A stretch of 45,096 nucleotides of DNA from JBGSON01 sp041739085 (GCA_041739085.1 JBGSON010000055.1:1-45096); one strand, 5' to 3'; positions 7,723 to 16,636 are shown, counted from the stretch's first letter. Program-made: numbers and translations. Notes: generated from the sequence alone by a model not told the origin.

Positions 7723-10700
7723 TCATGCGTATTTCTTCTTCTCTTCCTTCAGCCTCTTCACTTTTTCCGATGATTCCTGAAGCTGTCGACGGGTCTCCTC
7801 GACAAGACGGGGTGGCGCGTTTTTTACATAGCTTTCATTCGAGAGGCGGGAATCGAGATTTCTGATGAGTTTTTCCAGGTTTTCAAGCTCCCTCTCGATC
7901 CTCATTTTTTCAGCTTCTTCATCGATCACGCCCTCGAGTACGAGGAATATTTCTGTTCCGGAGACATAATCTGAAATCCCATCGCGGGGAGGTTTTTTCC
8001 CGTAAACCACGGAAGAGAGGCTCGCGAGGAATTTTACAATGTTTTCGTTTTCCCGGAGGACATCGAGTTTCTTTCCGGAAAACACCGCTTCGATCTTTAC
8101 TGACGGTTCGATCTTCTTTTCGCTCCGGAGAGAACGGATTTTCATGACGATTGCTTTCACGGATTCAAAATCCTGCTCCGCCTCTTTCGATTCCCACTTC
8201 TTATCCGGCTTTGGCCATGGGGTAAGAGTAAGAAGGTCTTTTTCACCCATGGATTCCCATATTTTCTCCGTGACGAACGGGGTGTAGGGATGGAGGAGCA
8301 TGAGGAGGGATTTGAGAGCCTCCCGGAAGATGAGCGCGGTGTTTTCAGAGCTGTCCGCTTTTGAGGCTTCGATCCCCCAGTCCGCGAGCTCGCTCCAGGC
8401 GAATTTGTAGAGCATACTCCCGACCTCTCCGTAATGATGTTTCCTGAGCCCCTCGGTCGCGCTCCGGATGAGGTGCTGGGTTTTTGAGAGGAGCCATTTG
8501 TCCGTATGCGTTTTGGGTTCCAGTTTCGCTCCTGCAGGAATATTCATGGAAAAAATGTATCGCGCGATATTCCAGATCTTGTTCGCAAAATTCCGGTACC
8601 CCTCTACTTTCTTCTCCCCGAGATTGATCGGATTTCCGGGAGTTGTTCCGACGATCATCGCCATGCGGAGGGCATCCGTCCCGAACTTGTCGATCATCGC
8701 GAGGGGATCGATCCCGTTCCCTTTCGATTTCGACATCTTCTGCCCTTTTTCATCACAAACAAGACCGTGGAGATAGACCGTGTGGAATGGGGATTTTCCC
8801 GTGGCGAAGAGCGAGAACATGATCATCCGGGCGACCCAGAAGAAGAGGATGTCGTGACCCGTTTCGAGGATCGAGGTCGGGAAGAAATCCCGGAAATCCT
8901 GGTTTACTGCGTCCGGCCAACCGAGGGTCGAAAACGGCCAGAGCGCGGATGAAAACCATGTATCAAGCGTGTCTTCATCCTGCCGCAAGTCTTTCCCCTT
9001 CGGAGCGATGAGATGCGTCATCTCTCTCGTCTCTGCGTTCTTCATCCTCCAGCGGTCATCACGGAAGGAGGAATAATGTTCTGGATGAACGCCGTCCCTT
9101 AAAGCGAAAAGGATCGAGGTGAACATCCCGTGCCCGATGAAGAGGATATCCCCGTCGACAGGATCGAGTTTTTCGATCTTTTCCCAGACCGTTTTTGCTC
9201 TTTTCTCCATTCCTTCAAGGGCCTCTCCCGTATTTTTTTCCAGCATTCTCTCAAAAACTGATCTCCCGGGGATCATGTCTTTCTCTGTAATGTCCCCGCA
9301 GTCGATTTCCAGAAGCTCATCCCAGACCACGAGTTTTACCCCGAGTTTTTTTGCGATGATCTCTCCGGTGCTCTTTGCCCGGGCGAGTGGAGAAGAGATG
9401 ATCATTTTTACTTTTTTCTCTTTCTTCAGCTTTTCTGCAAGCTCGGCGGCCTGGGATTTTCCGAGATCGGTGAGCGGTGAGTCGTTCCGAGAAGTGATGA
9501 CCATCTTCGCATTGCTCTCGCTCTCGCCGTGCCGCGCGAAAATGAGGTTCTGTTTGCGGGGGAGGTGGATGTTCTCTTTTTTGTCATACCAAACGGGTAT
9601 CCGGTGCCCCCACCAGATCTGGCGCGAGATGCACCAGTCTCGGAGATTGTCCACCCACTGAAAATAGGTCTTGTTGAATCTCCCGGGAATGATCTTTACA
9701 TCCCCCTTTTTCACCGCATCGACGGTGAGCTTTTTCAGAGTCGTTTTTTTCTTGAGGATCGGATGGACGAACGCTTTGTTCACGTCGATGAACCATTGTG
9801 TGGAGACCATCGGCTCGATCGCGGTATGCGAACGGTAGCAGAATCCGACGCTATGGACATACGGTTCGATTTTGAGGAGATATTTTTTCACTTTCGCATC
9901 ATTTTCGTCGGAAAGCCTCTTCCGGCATTCCTCGCGCGTGAGCCCCTCATATTCTTTCGGAACATACGGAGATTTTTTCATCTTCCCGTCAAAACCGATG
10001 ACCGGACGCGCTTCGAGCTTATGCTTCCTCCCGATCTCATAGTCGTTCGGATCATGAGAGGGTGTGATCTTGAGGCATCCGGTCCCGAATTTCAGATCGA
10101 CATAAGGATCCGCGATGACGGGGATTTCCTTGTTTGAAAAAGGGATGATGACTTTTTTTCCGACAGCGCTTTTGTACCTCTTGTCCTTCGGGTTCACCGC
10201 AAGCGCCGTATCGCCAAAGAGGGTTTCCGGGCGTGTCGTGGCGACAACAAGAGAATTCTTCGGATCGTCCTTGAAAAAATACTGGTAATAGTAGAGCTTC
10301 CCGTTCACTTCCTTGTATTCCACTTCATCATCGGCGAGAACGCTCTGCGCACCGACGGACCAGTTGATCATGCGTCCCCCGCGGTAGATGAGCCCCGCTT
10401 CATAGAGATCATGAAAAATCGTATTCACCGCTCCGGAAAGCCCCATATCCATCGTAAACCGCTCCCTTGTCCAGTCGATGGACGCTCCCATTTTCCGGAT
10501 CTGGTTTGTGATCGTGTCATGTGCTTTTTTTGTCCATTTCCAACATTCCCCGATGAATTTGTCGCGCGTCGTCTCCTTATTCCGGTCTTTTATCCCGAGA
10601 TGCTTGAGGACGACGGTCTCCGTGGCGATCGCCGCGTGGTCTGTTCCCGGCACCCAGAGAGTCGCGTCTCCGGCCATCCGGTGATACCGGCACATGATGT

Positions 10701-10887
10701 CTTCCACGACGAGCATGGCGGCGTGTCCGAGGTGAAGCGTTCCCGTCACATTCGGGGGGGGGAGGGGGATAACAAAAGATTCTCCGCTCCTCGAATCCTG
10801 GGGCCTTATCGCCTGGAATGCTTTCGCTTTCTCCCATTTTTCCGCAATCCGGTCTTCATGCTGTTTCGCTTCATATGCTTTATCCAT
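7723..10887 (-). CDS. valS: Valyl-tRNA synthetase with inserted histidine-phosphatase domain
   Basis: Charges tRNA-Val with valine in the cytoplasm. With the start at ATG 10887 (MDKAYEAKQH, the usual ValRS beginning) it has 1054 residues, clearly longer than typical single ValRS. Seen: HLGH (class I HIGH) at ~52-55, editing domain ~200-340 with ATTRPETLFGDTA, DWCISRQIWWGHRIPVWY at ~417-434, LDTWFSSALWPFSTLGWP at ~641-658, KMSKS at ~717-721, the anticodon-binding domain and a C-terminal coiled coil (~990-1054). Between the WWGHRIPVWY and LDTWFSS motifs lies an insert (~447-625) with a full histidine-phosphatase signature: RHGES (452-456), SSPLARA (~498-504), an acidic DELLEID segment, and GHG with His586. 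The open frame extends further upstream, but those residues look non-native. No Shine-Dalgarno. Functional as a synthetase in all likelihood; the role of the insert is unknown. Confidence 0.95.
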   Translation of the reverse strand: MDKAYEAKQHEDRIAEKWEKAKAFQAIRPQDSRSGESFVIPLPPPNVTGTLHLGHAAMLVVEDIMCRYHRMAGDATLWVPGTDHAAIATETVVLKHLGIKDRNKETTRDKFIGECWKWTKKAHDTITNQIRKMGASIDWTRERFTMDMGLSGAVNTIFHDLYEAGLIYRGGRMINWSVGAQSVLADDEVEYKEVNGKLYYYQYFFKDDPKNSLVVATTRPETLFGDTALAVNPKDKRYKSAVGKKVIIPFSNKEIPVIADPYVDLKFGTGCLKITPSHDPNDYEIGRKHKLEARPVIGFDGKMKKSPYVPKEYEGLTREECRKRLSDENDAKVKKYLLKIEPYVHSVGFCYRSHTAIEPMVSTQWFIDVNKAFVHPILKKKTTLKKLTVDAVKKGDVKIIPGRFNKTYFQWVDNLRDWCISRQIWWGHRIPVWYDKKENIHLPRKQNLIFARHGESESNAKMVITSRNDSPLTDLGKSQAAELAEKLKKEKKVKMIISSPLARAKSTGEIIAKKLGVKLVVWDELLEIDCGDITEKDMIPGRSVFERMLEKNTGEALEGMEKRAKTVWEKIEKLDPVDGDILFIGHGMFTSILFALRDGVHPEHYSSFRDDRWRMKNAETREMTHLIAPKGKDLRQDEDTLDTWFSSALWPFSTLGWPDAVNQDFRDFFPTSILETGHDILFFWVARMIMFSLFATGKSPFHTVYLHGLVCDEKGQKMSKSKGNGIDPLAMIDKFGTDALRMAMIVGTTPGNPINLGEKKVEGYRNFANKIWNIARYIFSMNIPAGAKLEPKTHTDKWLLSKTQHLIRSATEGLRKHHYGEVGSMLYKFAWSELADWGIEASKADSSENTALIFREALKSLLMLLHPYTPFVTEKIWESMGEKDLLTLTPWPKPDKKWESKEAEQDFESVKAIVMKIRSLRSEKKIEPSVKIEAVFSGKKLDVLRENENIVKFLASLSSVVYGKKPPRDGISDYVSGTEIFLVLEGVIDEEAEKMRIERELENLEKLIRNLDSRLSNESYVKNAPPRLVEETRRQLQESSEKVKRLKEEKKKYA

Positions 10888-10940
10888 AGGTTCCCGATGA
10901 GAAAGACAGGAGAGATTGTACTGGAAAAGCCGGGAGATGA

Positions 10941-11087
10941 AAAAGCACAAAAGAAAAAAGAGGAGGTGGGCTTGTAAGCAGACAAGCATGCAAGCGAACA
11001 AGCGAGCAAGAACGGATATGTAAAAACTCCCATATGCTTGTTCGCTTGTCTGCTCATTTCTCTTTTGTGTTTTCTCTTTTTTCTTTC
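10941..11087. repeat. Nested inverted word repeats between valS and the 11174 gene
   Basis: The outer arms are AAAGCACAAAAGAAAAAAGAGG-like (10941-10966) and their inverse (11061-11087). The inner arms are built of CAAGC plus three-base units (10971-11010) facing TATGCTTGTTCGCTTGTCTGC (11034-11053). GCAGACAAGC and GCGAACAAGC occur in the left arm, and their reverse complements in the right. The DNA could fold into a long imperfect hairpin in the divergent leader region. No gene is apparent. Confidence 0.7.
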
Positions 11088-11173
11088 TATGAACTAGAGA
11101 TGAAAGGACATTGCTCTCGAGAGACTCATTCCATTATGTTAAAGCCCCTCTCCCTTATTTCTTAAAAAAATCT

Positions 11174-11659
11174 ATGACAACTTTTTCATCCGAGTCTTTC
11201 CCGGGCAGGGCGCAGGGAGAACCGATCAAGAGTGAGTTCCTCTCGAGAACACTCGGCCAGCTGGAAGATGAAGCAATCAGCCCAGAGGTGGCGCTCGAGC
11301 GCCTGGAAGATGACTTTATTTCAGCGTGCCGCATTTACACAACCTACACAAAACCAGAGGATTATGACGAGAACGATCCGTATGCAAGGGTATTTACCGA
11401 GGATGATGCGCATATCGCGCATGACTTGAAACGCAGACTGGAGGCTCTTTACCTGGAGATAAGCACGATCATGGAACAACACAGAATAGAGAATAGTACA
11501 CTGCTCCGAAGATTGGCAGCGCATTATGAGACAATACAGAATCTCGCGGGAAAAAATATTCCAAAAACCGGGTCAGTGAATCCCGAGAACCATGAGCGCA
11601 GTAATCCTCTTGCGGTCATAACATTCCGCTTCAGGAGTTCTTTCGTGTCCTTATCGTAA
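11174..11659 (+). CDS. Hypothetical acidic helical protein
   Basis: 161 residues from ATG 11174 (MTTFSSES). An in-frame ATG at 11111 would add 21 residues with no support. The sequence is Glu/Asp-rich and mostly helical (LGQLEDEAISPEVALERLED; DLKRRLEALYLEISTIMEQ), with a less ordered tail. No signal peptide, membrane segment or known motif. The 3' end overlaps the convergent smpB by nine bases. The long uninterrupted frame and amphipathic pattern favour a real gene, but I do not recognise it. Confidence 0.6.
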   Translation: MTTFSSESFPGRAQGEPIKSEFLSRTLGQLEDEAISPEVALERLEDDFISACRIYTTYTKPEDYDENDPYARVFTEDDAHIAHDLKRRLEALYLEISTIMEQHRIENSTLLRRLAAHYETIQNLAGKNIPKTGSVNPENHERSNPLAVITFRFRSSFVSLS

Positions 11660-12094
11660 TCGTATTTTCTGTTTCATCTCCCGGTCGAGATCGCGTTTCT
11701 TGATCGTTTCTCTCTTGTCATATTTTGCCTTCCCTCTGGCAAGAGCGATCTCAAGCTTCGCGTGCCCCCTCTCAAGCCCGAGAGCAAGAGGAATGATCGT
11801 CGTCCGGGAACCGGCGAGTTCTTTTTCCAGAGAAACGATCTGTTTCTTGTGGAGGAGAAGTCTCCTGTCTCGGAGTTCATCCGGGACAGAATCCCCCGCG
11901 AATTTCCAGTGTTTGATGTAGCCGTTCTTCCAAAAAGCTTCCCCGCTCCGGAGGCTCACAAAGCTTCCCTGAAGATGGACATGCCCATCCCGGATGCTTT
12001 TGATCTCTGAACCGAGGAGCTCGATCCCCGCGAGATACTTTTCGAGGATCTCATAATCGTAGAACGCCCTTTTGTTTTTCGCGATGATCTTCAT
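11651..12094 (-). CDS. smpB: SsrA-binding protein SmpB
   Basis: 147 residues from ATG 12094 (MKIIAKNKRAFYDYEI), which begins one base after the mraY stop; a TTG at 12106 in the same frame is a less likely start. SmpB binds tmRNA and brings it to stalled ribosomes for trans-translation. Family signatures seen: NKRAFYDYEILEKYLAGIEL, GSEIKSIRDGHVHL, GLERGHAKLEIALARGKAKYDKRE and a basic C-terminal tail (KKRDLDREMKQKIRLR). It follows mraY tightly and is probably cotranscribed. Confidence 0.96.
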   Translation of the reverse strand: MKIIAKNKRAFYDYEILEKYLAGIELLGSEIKSIRDGHVHLQGSFVSLRSGEAFWKNGYIKHWKFAGDSVPDELRDRRLLLHKKQIVSLEKELAGSRTTIIPLALGLERGHAKLEIALARGKAKYDKRETIKKRDLDREMKQKIRLR

Positions 12095-12095
12095 G

Positions 12096-13256
12096 TCATT
12101 CTTCAAGAGTGGAACGGATGGATTCGATATCCTCTGAAAGGGAATCGTCTATGGATTCTGTGACTTCTGAATCTGGCTCTTGCGGGAGCACCCCGAATTC
12201 CGTTGACGGCCGTATTCCCATCCCGATGAGCCCGATGATGAGGGCGACGACCGCAAACATCCCCCCGATGATCCAGAACCGCATGACGATCTGGGATTCC
12301 GTCCATCCTTTTTTCTCATAATGGTGGTGGAGGGGCGCGATGAGGAATATTTTCTTTCCCCGGAATTTTTTCGACCAGAGCTGGAGAAGAACGGAACAGG
12401 TCTCGATGACAAAGATGAATCCCGCGATCGGAAGGATGAAGATCGCGTCGATCATGAGCGCGATGACGCCGAGGGTGGCTCCGAGCGCAAGGGATCCGGT
12501 ATCCCCCATGAAATATTTCGCCGGCGGGATGTTGTGCCAGAGAAAAGCAAGGAGCGCTCCGATGATGACGGCGCAGAACGTTGCGAGAAAATTGAGTCCT
12601 TTCGCGTACGCGATGACGACGAATACCCCATAGGCGATGATGAGGAGCCCACCTGCGAGTCCATCGAGCCCGTCCGTGACATTGACGGCATTCGCCGTAG
12701 CCACGAAGACAAGGATAAAAAGCGGGATGTACCAAAGTCCGATCTCAAAATCTCCTACTCCCGGGATGTGGATCGAAGAATATTTTAATTTGAAAGCAAA
12801 CCAGAGCGCGGCGGCGAGCGCAAAGAGGAGTGTAAAGAGGAGCTTTGGAAGTGCTTCTATCCCCTTTTTTTTCCCGATCCCCCGAATATTGAAATAGTCA
12901 TCGATCCCGCCGAGGATCCCCATCGCAATAAGGGTGAAAAGCGGAAGATACACTTCCCCTCTCTGAAGTAGGGACTGGTCGAAGACACCGATAAAGGAAA
13001 GAACGCGTGAGAAGAGGATAACGAAGAGTACGGTCACCCAGATGAGGATCCCTCCCATGGTCGGGGTCCCCTCTTTTTTGAGATGGAGCGAGCGAAAGAT
13101 CTTTGCTCCCGCTCCGTCCATCGCGTCTTCACGGATGGCCTTTCTGATCCTATATTTTCGGAGAAACGCGAGAAATGACGGCGTGAAGAAGAGCGCGAAA
13201 AAAAACGCGAAAACGGAATAGCTGAAGATCTCGAGGAGGAAAGGAACGTGGGTCAT
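12096..13256 (-). CDS. mraY: Phospho-MurNAc-pentapeptide transferase MraY
   Basis: 386 residues from ATG 13256 (MTHVPFLLEI). An upstream in-frame start at 13280 lies in repeat DNA and is unlikely. MraY makes lipid I from UDP-MurNAc-pentapeptide and undecaprenyl phosphate in the cytoplasmic membrane. Family motifs seen in order: KKEGTPTMGGILIW, MGILGGIDDY (Asp pair), NAVNVTDGLDGLAGG, KYFMGDTGSLALG and APLHHHYEKKGW. About ten hydrophobic segments are present. The C-terminal ~35 residues are an acidic Ser/Glu-rich tail that is not part of the usual fold. It sits next to smpB and dnaB rather than in a full mur cluster; uppP and rsmH are elsewhere in the window. Confidence 0.97.
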   Translation of the reverse strand: MTHVPFLLEIFSYSVFAFFFALFFTPSFLAFLRKYRIRKAIREDAMDGAGAKIFRSLHLKKEGTPTMGGILIWVTVLFVILFSRVLSFIGVFDQSLLQRGEVYLPLFTLIAMGILGGIDDYFNIRGIGKKKGIEALPKLLFTLLFALAAALWFAFKLKYSSIHIPGVGDFEIGLWYIPLFILVFVATANAVNVTDGLDGLAGGLLIIAYGVFVVIAYAKGLNFLATFCAVIIGALLAFLWHNIPPAKYFMGDTGSLALGATLGVIALMIDAIFILPIAGFIFVIETCSVLLQLWSKKFRGKKIFLIAPLHHHYEKKGWTESQIVMRFWIIGGMFAVVALIIGLIGMGIRPSTEFGVLPQEPDSEVTESIDDSLSEDIESIRSTLEE

Positions 13257-13259
13257 GGA

Positions 13260-13434
13260 AGCACAAAGAACAAAATACAAAGCACAAAACCGATGAGGGT
13301 ATTGTACTCATTTCTCAGAAAGAGAGAAAAGAAAAAGCACAAAACAGAAAAGAAACGCAAGACCCCAATTCTCTCAAGATTAACTTCATTTCCCCTGTTT
13401 TTGTCTTTTGTCCTTTGTGTTTTGTGTTGTTTTT
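13260..13434. repeat. ACAAA-type word repeats with facing arms between mraY and dnaB
   Basis: The left arm (13260-13290) is a run of ACAAA words every seven to eight bases. A second patch lies at 13334-13352. The right arm (13396-13434) is the inverse (TTTGT words) and abuts the dnaB stop. The arms could pair imperfectly. Similar words occur at 10941-10966, 33518-33546, 40001-40048 and 44928-44978, always between genes. Confidence 0.65.
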
Positions 13435-14782
13435 ATTCCCCGTACGCCTTCTCGATCTCATAAAACCTCATCTGAGTCTTGTCGAAGCGGAGATCCGTGT
13501 GTCCGATGGGTCCGTTCCGGTGTTTTTTGATCCAGACTTCGGTGATCCCGGGAAAATCGGAATCCTCGTTGTAGTAATCATCGCGGTAGAGCATGAGGAC
13601 GACATCCGCGTCCTGTTCGATCGCTCCGGAATCACGGAGATCGGAGAGGATAGGCCTTTTGTCGTTTCTCGCCTCGACACTCCTCGAAAGCTGGGAGAGC
13701 GCGAGGATCGGAGTATGGAGTTCTCTCGCGAGGGATTTGAGACTCCGGGAGATCTCCGAGATCTCCTGGACGCGGTTCGCGGCAAGTGCGGGATTTCCGG
13801 TAGTCATGAGCTGGAGATAGTCGATGACGATGAGATCGAGTCCGTGCTCCATCTGGAGCCTCCTCGCCTTCGCGCGGAGCTCTGAGATGCTGGATCCGAC
13901 GGAGTCGTCGATGAAGATCGGCGCGGCATTGAGATCGCTCATGACATGGCCCATCCGCTGAAAATCCTCATCATCGAGCTTTCCTTTCTGCATTTTCCAG
14001 GAATCCACCGCCATCTGGGAAGCGAGCATGCGGTCGACGAGTTGTTCTTTTGACATCTCCAGTGAGAATATCCCGATCGTTTTCTTGAATTTGAGCGCCG
14101 CATGAAGGGCAAAGGTAAGGGAAAGCGCGGTCTTTCCCATGGAAGGCCTCGCGGCAAGGACGATGAGATCTGACGGCTGAAATCCCCCGAGAAGATTGTC
14201 GAGGCCGCGGAATCCGGTGGGGATCCCCCTGATCTTATCCGCGTCATCGGATTCATGGAGTTCCGCGAAGAGCTCGAATCTTGAATTGAGGATCTCTTTG
14301 ATATGGACGAACCGGTCTTTAAGAAAAGTCTGGGATATGGTAAAGATCTCCTTTTCTGCAGATTCGAGGAGCTCTTCGATCCCTTTATCTTCTTCATATC
14401 CGAGTCCCATGACTTTGTCGCCAGCGCGTATCATTTTCCGGTGGGTCGATTTCTTCTTCACGATCTGCGCGTATTCAAAAATATGGCTCGCGGAAGGGAC
14501 CGCGGTGGTGAGTTCTCCGACCGTGACAGGTCCTCCGATCTCATCGAGTAATTTTTTCTCGGAGAGGAGGTCGACAAGGGTGATGAGGTCGATCGGTTTA
14601 TGCTTCGTGTAGAGATCGAACATCGCCTCGTAGATCTTTGCATGGATCTCTGAATAGAAATCGCTCGGGCTCAACATATCGGCGATCTTGATGATCGACT
14701 CCGGATCGATGAGCACCGAACCGAGAACGGACCTCTCCGCATCAATCGCCTGAGGAGGAACGCTTCTTGAAGTTGTTGCCAT
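13433..14782 (-). CDS. dnaB: Replicative DNA helicase DnaB
   Basis: 449 residues, normal length. It unwinds DNA ahead of the replisome as a hexamer. Seen: N-terminal domain (PPQAIDAERSVLGSVLIDPE), Walker A (AARPSMGKTALSL) near residue 210, Walker B region (LDLIVIDYLQLM) near 315, arginine-finger region (ILALSQLSRSVEARNDKRP) and DSGAIEQDADVVLMLYR. No intein is present. The start follows a pyrimidine-rich stretch (CCCCCTTCCTC) without a Shine-Dalgarno. The gene stands alone, with repeat DNA at its 3' side. Confidence 0.97.
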   Translation of the reverse strand: MATTSRSVPPQAIDAERSVLGSVLIDPESIIKIADMLSPSDFYSEIHAKIYEAMFDLYTKHKPIDLITLVDLLSEKKLLDEIGGPVTVGELTTAVPSASHIFEYAQIVKKKSTHRKMIRAGDKVMGLGYEEDKGIEELLESAEKEIFTISQTFLKDRFVHIKEILNSRFELFAELHESDDADKIRGIPTGFRGLDNLLGGFQPSDLIVLAARPSMGKTALSLTFALHAALKFKKTIGIFSLEMSKEQLVDRMLASQMAVDSWKMQKGKLDDEDFQRMGHVMSDLNAAPIFIDDSVGSSISELRAKARRLQMEHGLDLIVIDYLQLMTTGNPALAANRVQEISEISRSLKSLARELHTPILALSQLSRSVEARNDKRPILSDLRDSGAIEQDADVVLMLYRDDYYNEDSDFPGITEVWIKKHRNGPIGHTDLRFDKTQMRFYEIEKAYGE

Positions 14783-14962
14783 GAGGAAGGGGGTTGGCGG
14801 ACGCCAATTTTTCCACGTTTTCGGGGAAAAAGCGAGAGATTTTCAATAATTGATATTCCCTGCAGAAACGCCATCCGGCATGACTTTATTCTCGCTCGAT
14901 GAACAAAAGAGAATTTTATTATCTTCTTCTCTTTGTGAAAAGCGATTGTCTGACATAAAATG

Positions 14963-14991
14963 TTGACAATATAATAAAAACAAGCTACTCT
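14963..14991 (+). promoter_or_regulatory. Sigma70-type promoter for the 15019 gene
   Basis: TTGACA at 14963-14968, a 17-base AT-rich spacer, and TACTCT at 14986-14991, ending 27 bases before the ATG. The remaining 14783-14962 spacer shows no gene. Confidence 0.65.
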
Positions 14992-15018
14992 TGCCTGCTA
15001 TGCTTTTTTCTGAGACCT

Positions 15019-16449
15019 ATGTCGAAGAAGTCGCGCGAACGATTCTCGAGAGAACAATCATCCCTTGTGCCGACCAGGCCTTCGCAACAAGAATTACCGA
15101 CACAAGGCATATCACGGCGAAAAGCATTAGGCTGGCTTGGAGTTTTGGGAGGGGCTGGTTTTCTCGCCTATCAATTTGGCGTACCTCTTTTTGGAGCAAA
15201 AAATCCAAGTCCTCTGCCTGATTCTTCTGTGGAGATGACTCCTTCCCCTGTGCGCGTGCCCGAGATGGAGATCATTCCTGGGCCTGTGGAATACAGTCTT
15301 CCCGATGAATTCAAGGGAGAAGACCAGGAGCGCATATTGACGAATATTCGTGCAGCAATACCGCATATTCAGGATTCCATCGATCGCGCATTACGGCCAG
15401 CTTTGAACAAATCGCTGGACGTGCAATCCAAGCGAAGACTTATCCGGGATTTTTATTCTTCTCTCCGCGATGTGCTCCGTCGCGATCCGGCATTGGACAG
15501 ATATCTTCAGAGCTCTGACTTACTAAAATTCGAGGATATTGATATGTTGGCCCAGAGAATCCGAACACTGATTGTTCCTGTTGGCTATGATCTCAGTCTT
15601 GATCTTTCGGCGGAAGGACAGCCAGCCACAGGCCATTTTGATCTCGACCCGCGTCTCAATTGGTTTCAGATAGAATCCTCTCATTTTATTCGTATCAGTG
15701 ATGGAGCCAAGCAATATACTGTTCCTGTCCTCATATTTGGCGGGCCTTACTTGAGCGAAGATAATGATTTTAAAGGCCGATTTTTTCCGAATCTGAATGC
15801 AGCAGTCTATCTGAAGCCGATTGCCGAAGAGGGTGGGCTCAATCTAATCCGGAAAATGCAGGAATATGGGTTGTTCCCTCCTGGGCAGGAAGAGGAATTA
15901 ATGCGTAACTTCTATGAGGATACTGTGAATCACGAAGCCACTCATGCTTATGTCGCCCAACGATTTCCTCGCTATGCCAATGCTTCAGATCCATTTCAGA
16001 AATACTACATTCCATTCACAGAAGAAATAGTCCCCGGAGTTGTGGTACAGCTGCAACAGAACTGTACTCCCTTAGTTTTTAATGAATTAATGGCCGTAGG
16101 CAGTGAATTAGCTCACAGCAATTCACCTATTCCGATCTCATTGTATTCCTATCTGTGCCAAGGGGGTCGAAAACTATCCGGATACGAGTTGGTGAACTAT
16201 TTATTACCGTTTATTACCATCCAACAGGCCGCAGCAAGTCTGGAAAAAGATGCCCTGCTCCGAGCAATGGCATCCGGGCAAGTGCTCAACACGCTAAGAT
16301 TTGCTGTATTTGCGAGGAAACATTTATCCGCCGAGCAGGTCAAAAGAGTAGGACAACGCCTCTATCAGGTAGGATTTGATCTCATGCAAGGGGTTGAAGA
16401 AGGGAAATATCGAAAGGTTGCCCCTTCTCCGGCAGCATTTCCTGGTTAG
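15019..16449 (+). CDS. Putative exported HExxH metallopeptidase
   Basis: 476 residues. Near the N-terminus, ISRRKALGWLGVLGGAGFLA (residues 31-50) is a twin-arginine-like signal or membrane anchor (Arg33-Arg34 before a hydrophobic stretch). Proline-rich linker residues follow (~62-90). NHEATHAYVAQ gives His305-Glu306-x-x-His309, and NELMAVGSELA 46 residues after His309 offers Glu356 or Glu363 as a third zinc ligand, as in gluzincins. The rest has no close match I recognise; residues ~95-185 are helical. So a zinc peptidase acting outside the membrane is inferred, with unknown substrate. Whether Tat genes exist in this genome cannot be seen here. It has its own good promoter and seems monocistronic. 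Confidence 0.75.
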   Translation: MSKKSRERFSREQSSLVPTRPSQQELPTQGISRRKALGWLGVLGGAGFLAYQFGVPLFGAKNPSPLPDSSVEMTPSPVRVPEMEIIPGPVEYSLPDEFKGEDQERILTNIRAAIPHIQDSIDRALRPALNKSLDVQSKRRLIRDFYSSLRDVLRRDPALDRYLQSSDLLKFEDIDMLAQRIRTLIVPVGYDLSLDLSAEGQPATGHFDLDPRLNWFQIESSHFIRISDGAKQYTVPVLIFGGPYLSEDNDFKGRFFPNLNAAVYLKPIAEEGGLNLIRKMQEYGLFPPGQEEELMRNFYEDTVNHEATHAYVAQRFPRYANASDPFQKYYIPFTEEIVPGVVVQLQQNCTPLVFNELMAVGSELAHSNSPIPISLYSYLCQGGRKLSGYELVNYLLPFITIQQAAASLEKDALLRAMASGQVLNTLRFAVFARKHLSAEQVKRVGQRLYQVGFDLMQGVEEGKYRKVAPSPAAFPG

Positions 16450-16600
16450 TGCTGATTTTTGATTGAAATAGGCGCCTGATAACAGAAAAGCCATCCGTGA
16501 GTGGCCACCTCTTAAAGATTGTCTTTTGTCGGTTCTTGCATGCTGGCTTACTTGCTGACTTGTCGACCCGACCCCACTCCTCGAGTTTTCCCCGAAAATA

Positions 16601-16609
16601 TGGTATACT
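16601..16609 (+). promoter_or_regulatory. Extended -10 promoter before tsaC/sua5
   Basis: TGGTATACT matches an extended -10 (TGn plus TATACT), 28 bases before the GTG start. No good -35 is seen. The rest of the 16450-16636 spacer has a patch of CTTGC words (16540-16562) like one arm of the CAAGC repeat family. Confidence 0.5.
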
Positions 16610-16636
16610 GAAGCTGTATCTTCCCTTTTCTCGTTA

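Noticed and set aside
9119..10137. Long plus-strand open frames inside valS (9119-9661, 9529-10137)
   Set aside because: They lie opposite a clearly conserved synthetase frame and show no family motifs; GC-rich codon structure opens the antisense frame.
10971..11056. CRISPR array or T-box leader before valS
   Set aside because: The repeats are eight bases long with variable parts and facing arms, not spaced 24-40 bp repeats. No T-box sequence or specifier arm was recognised.
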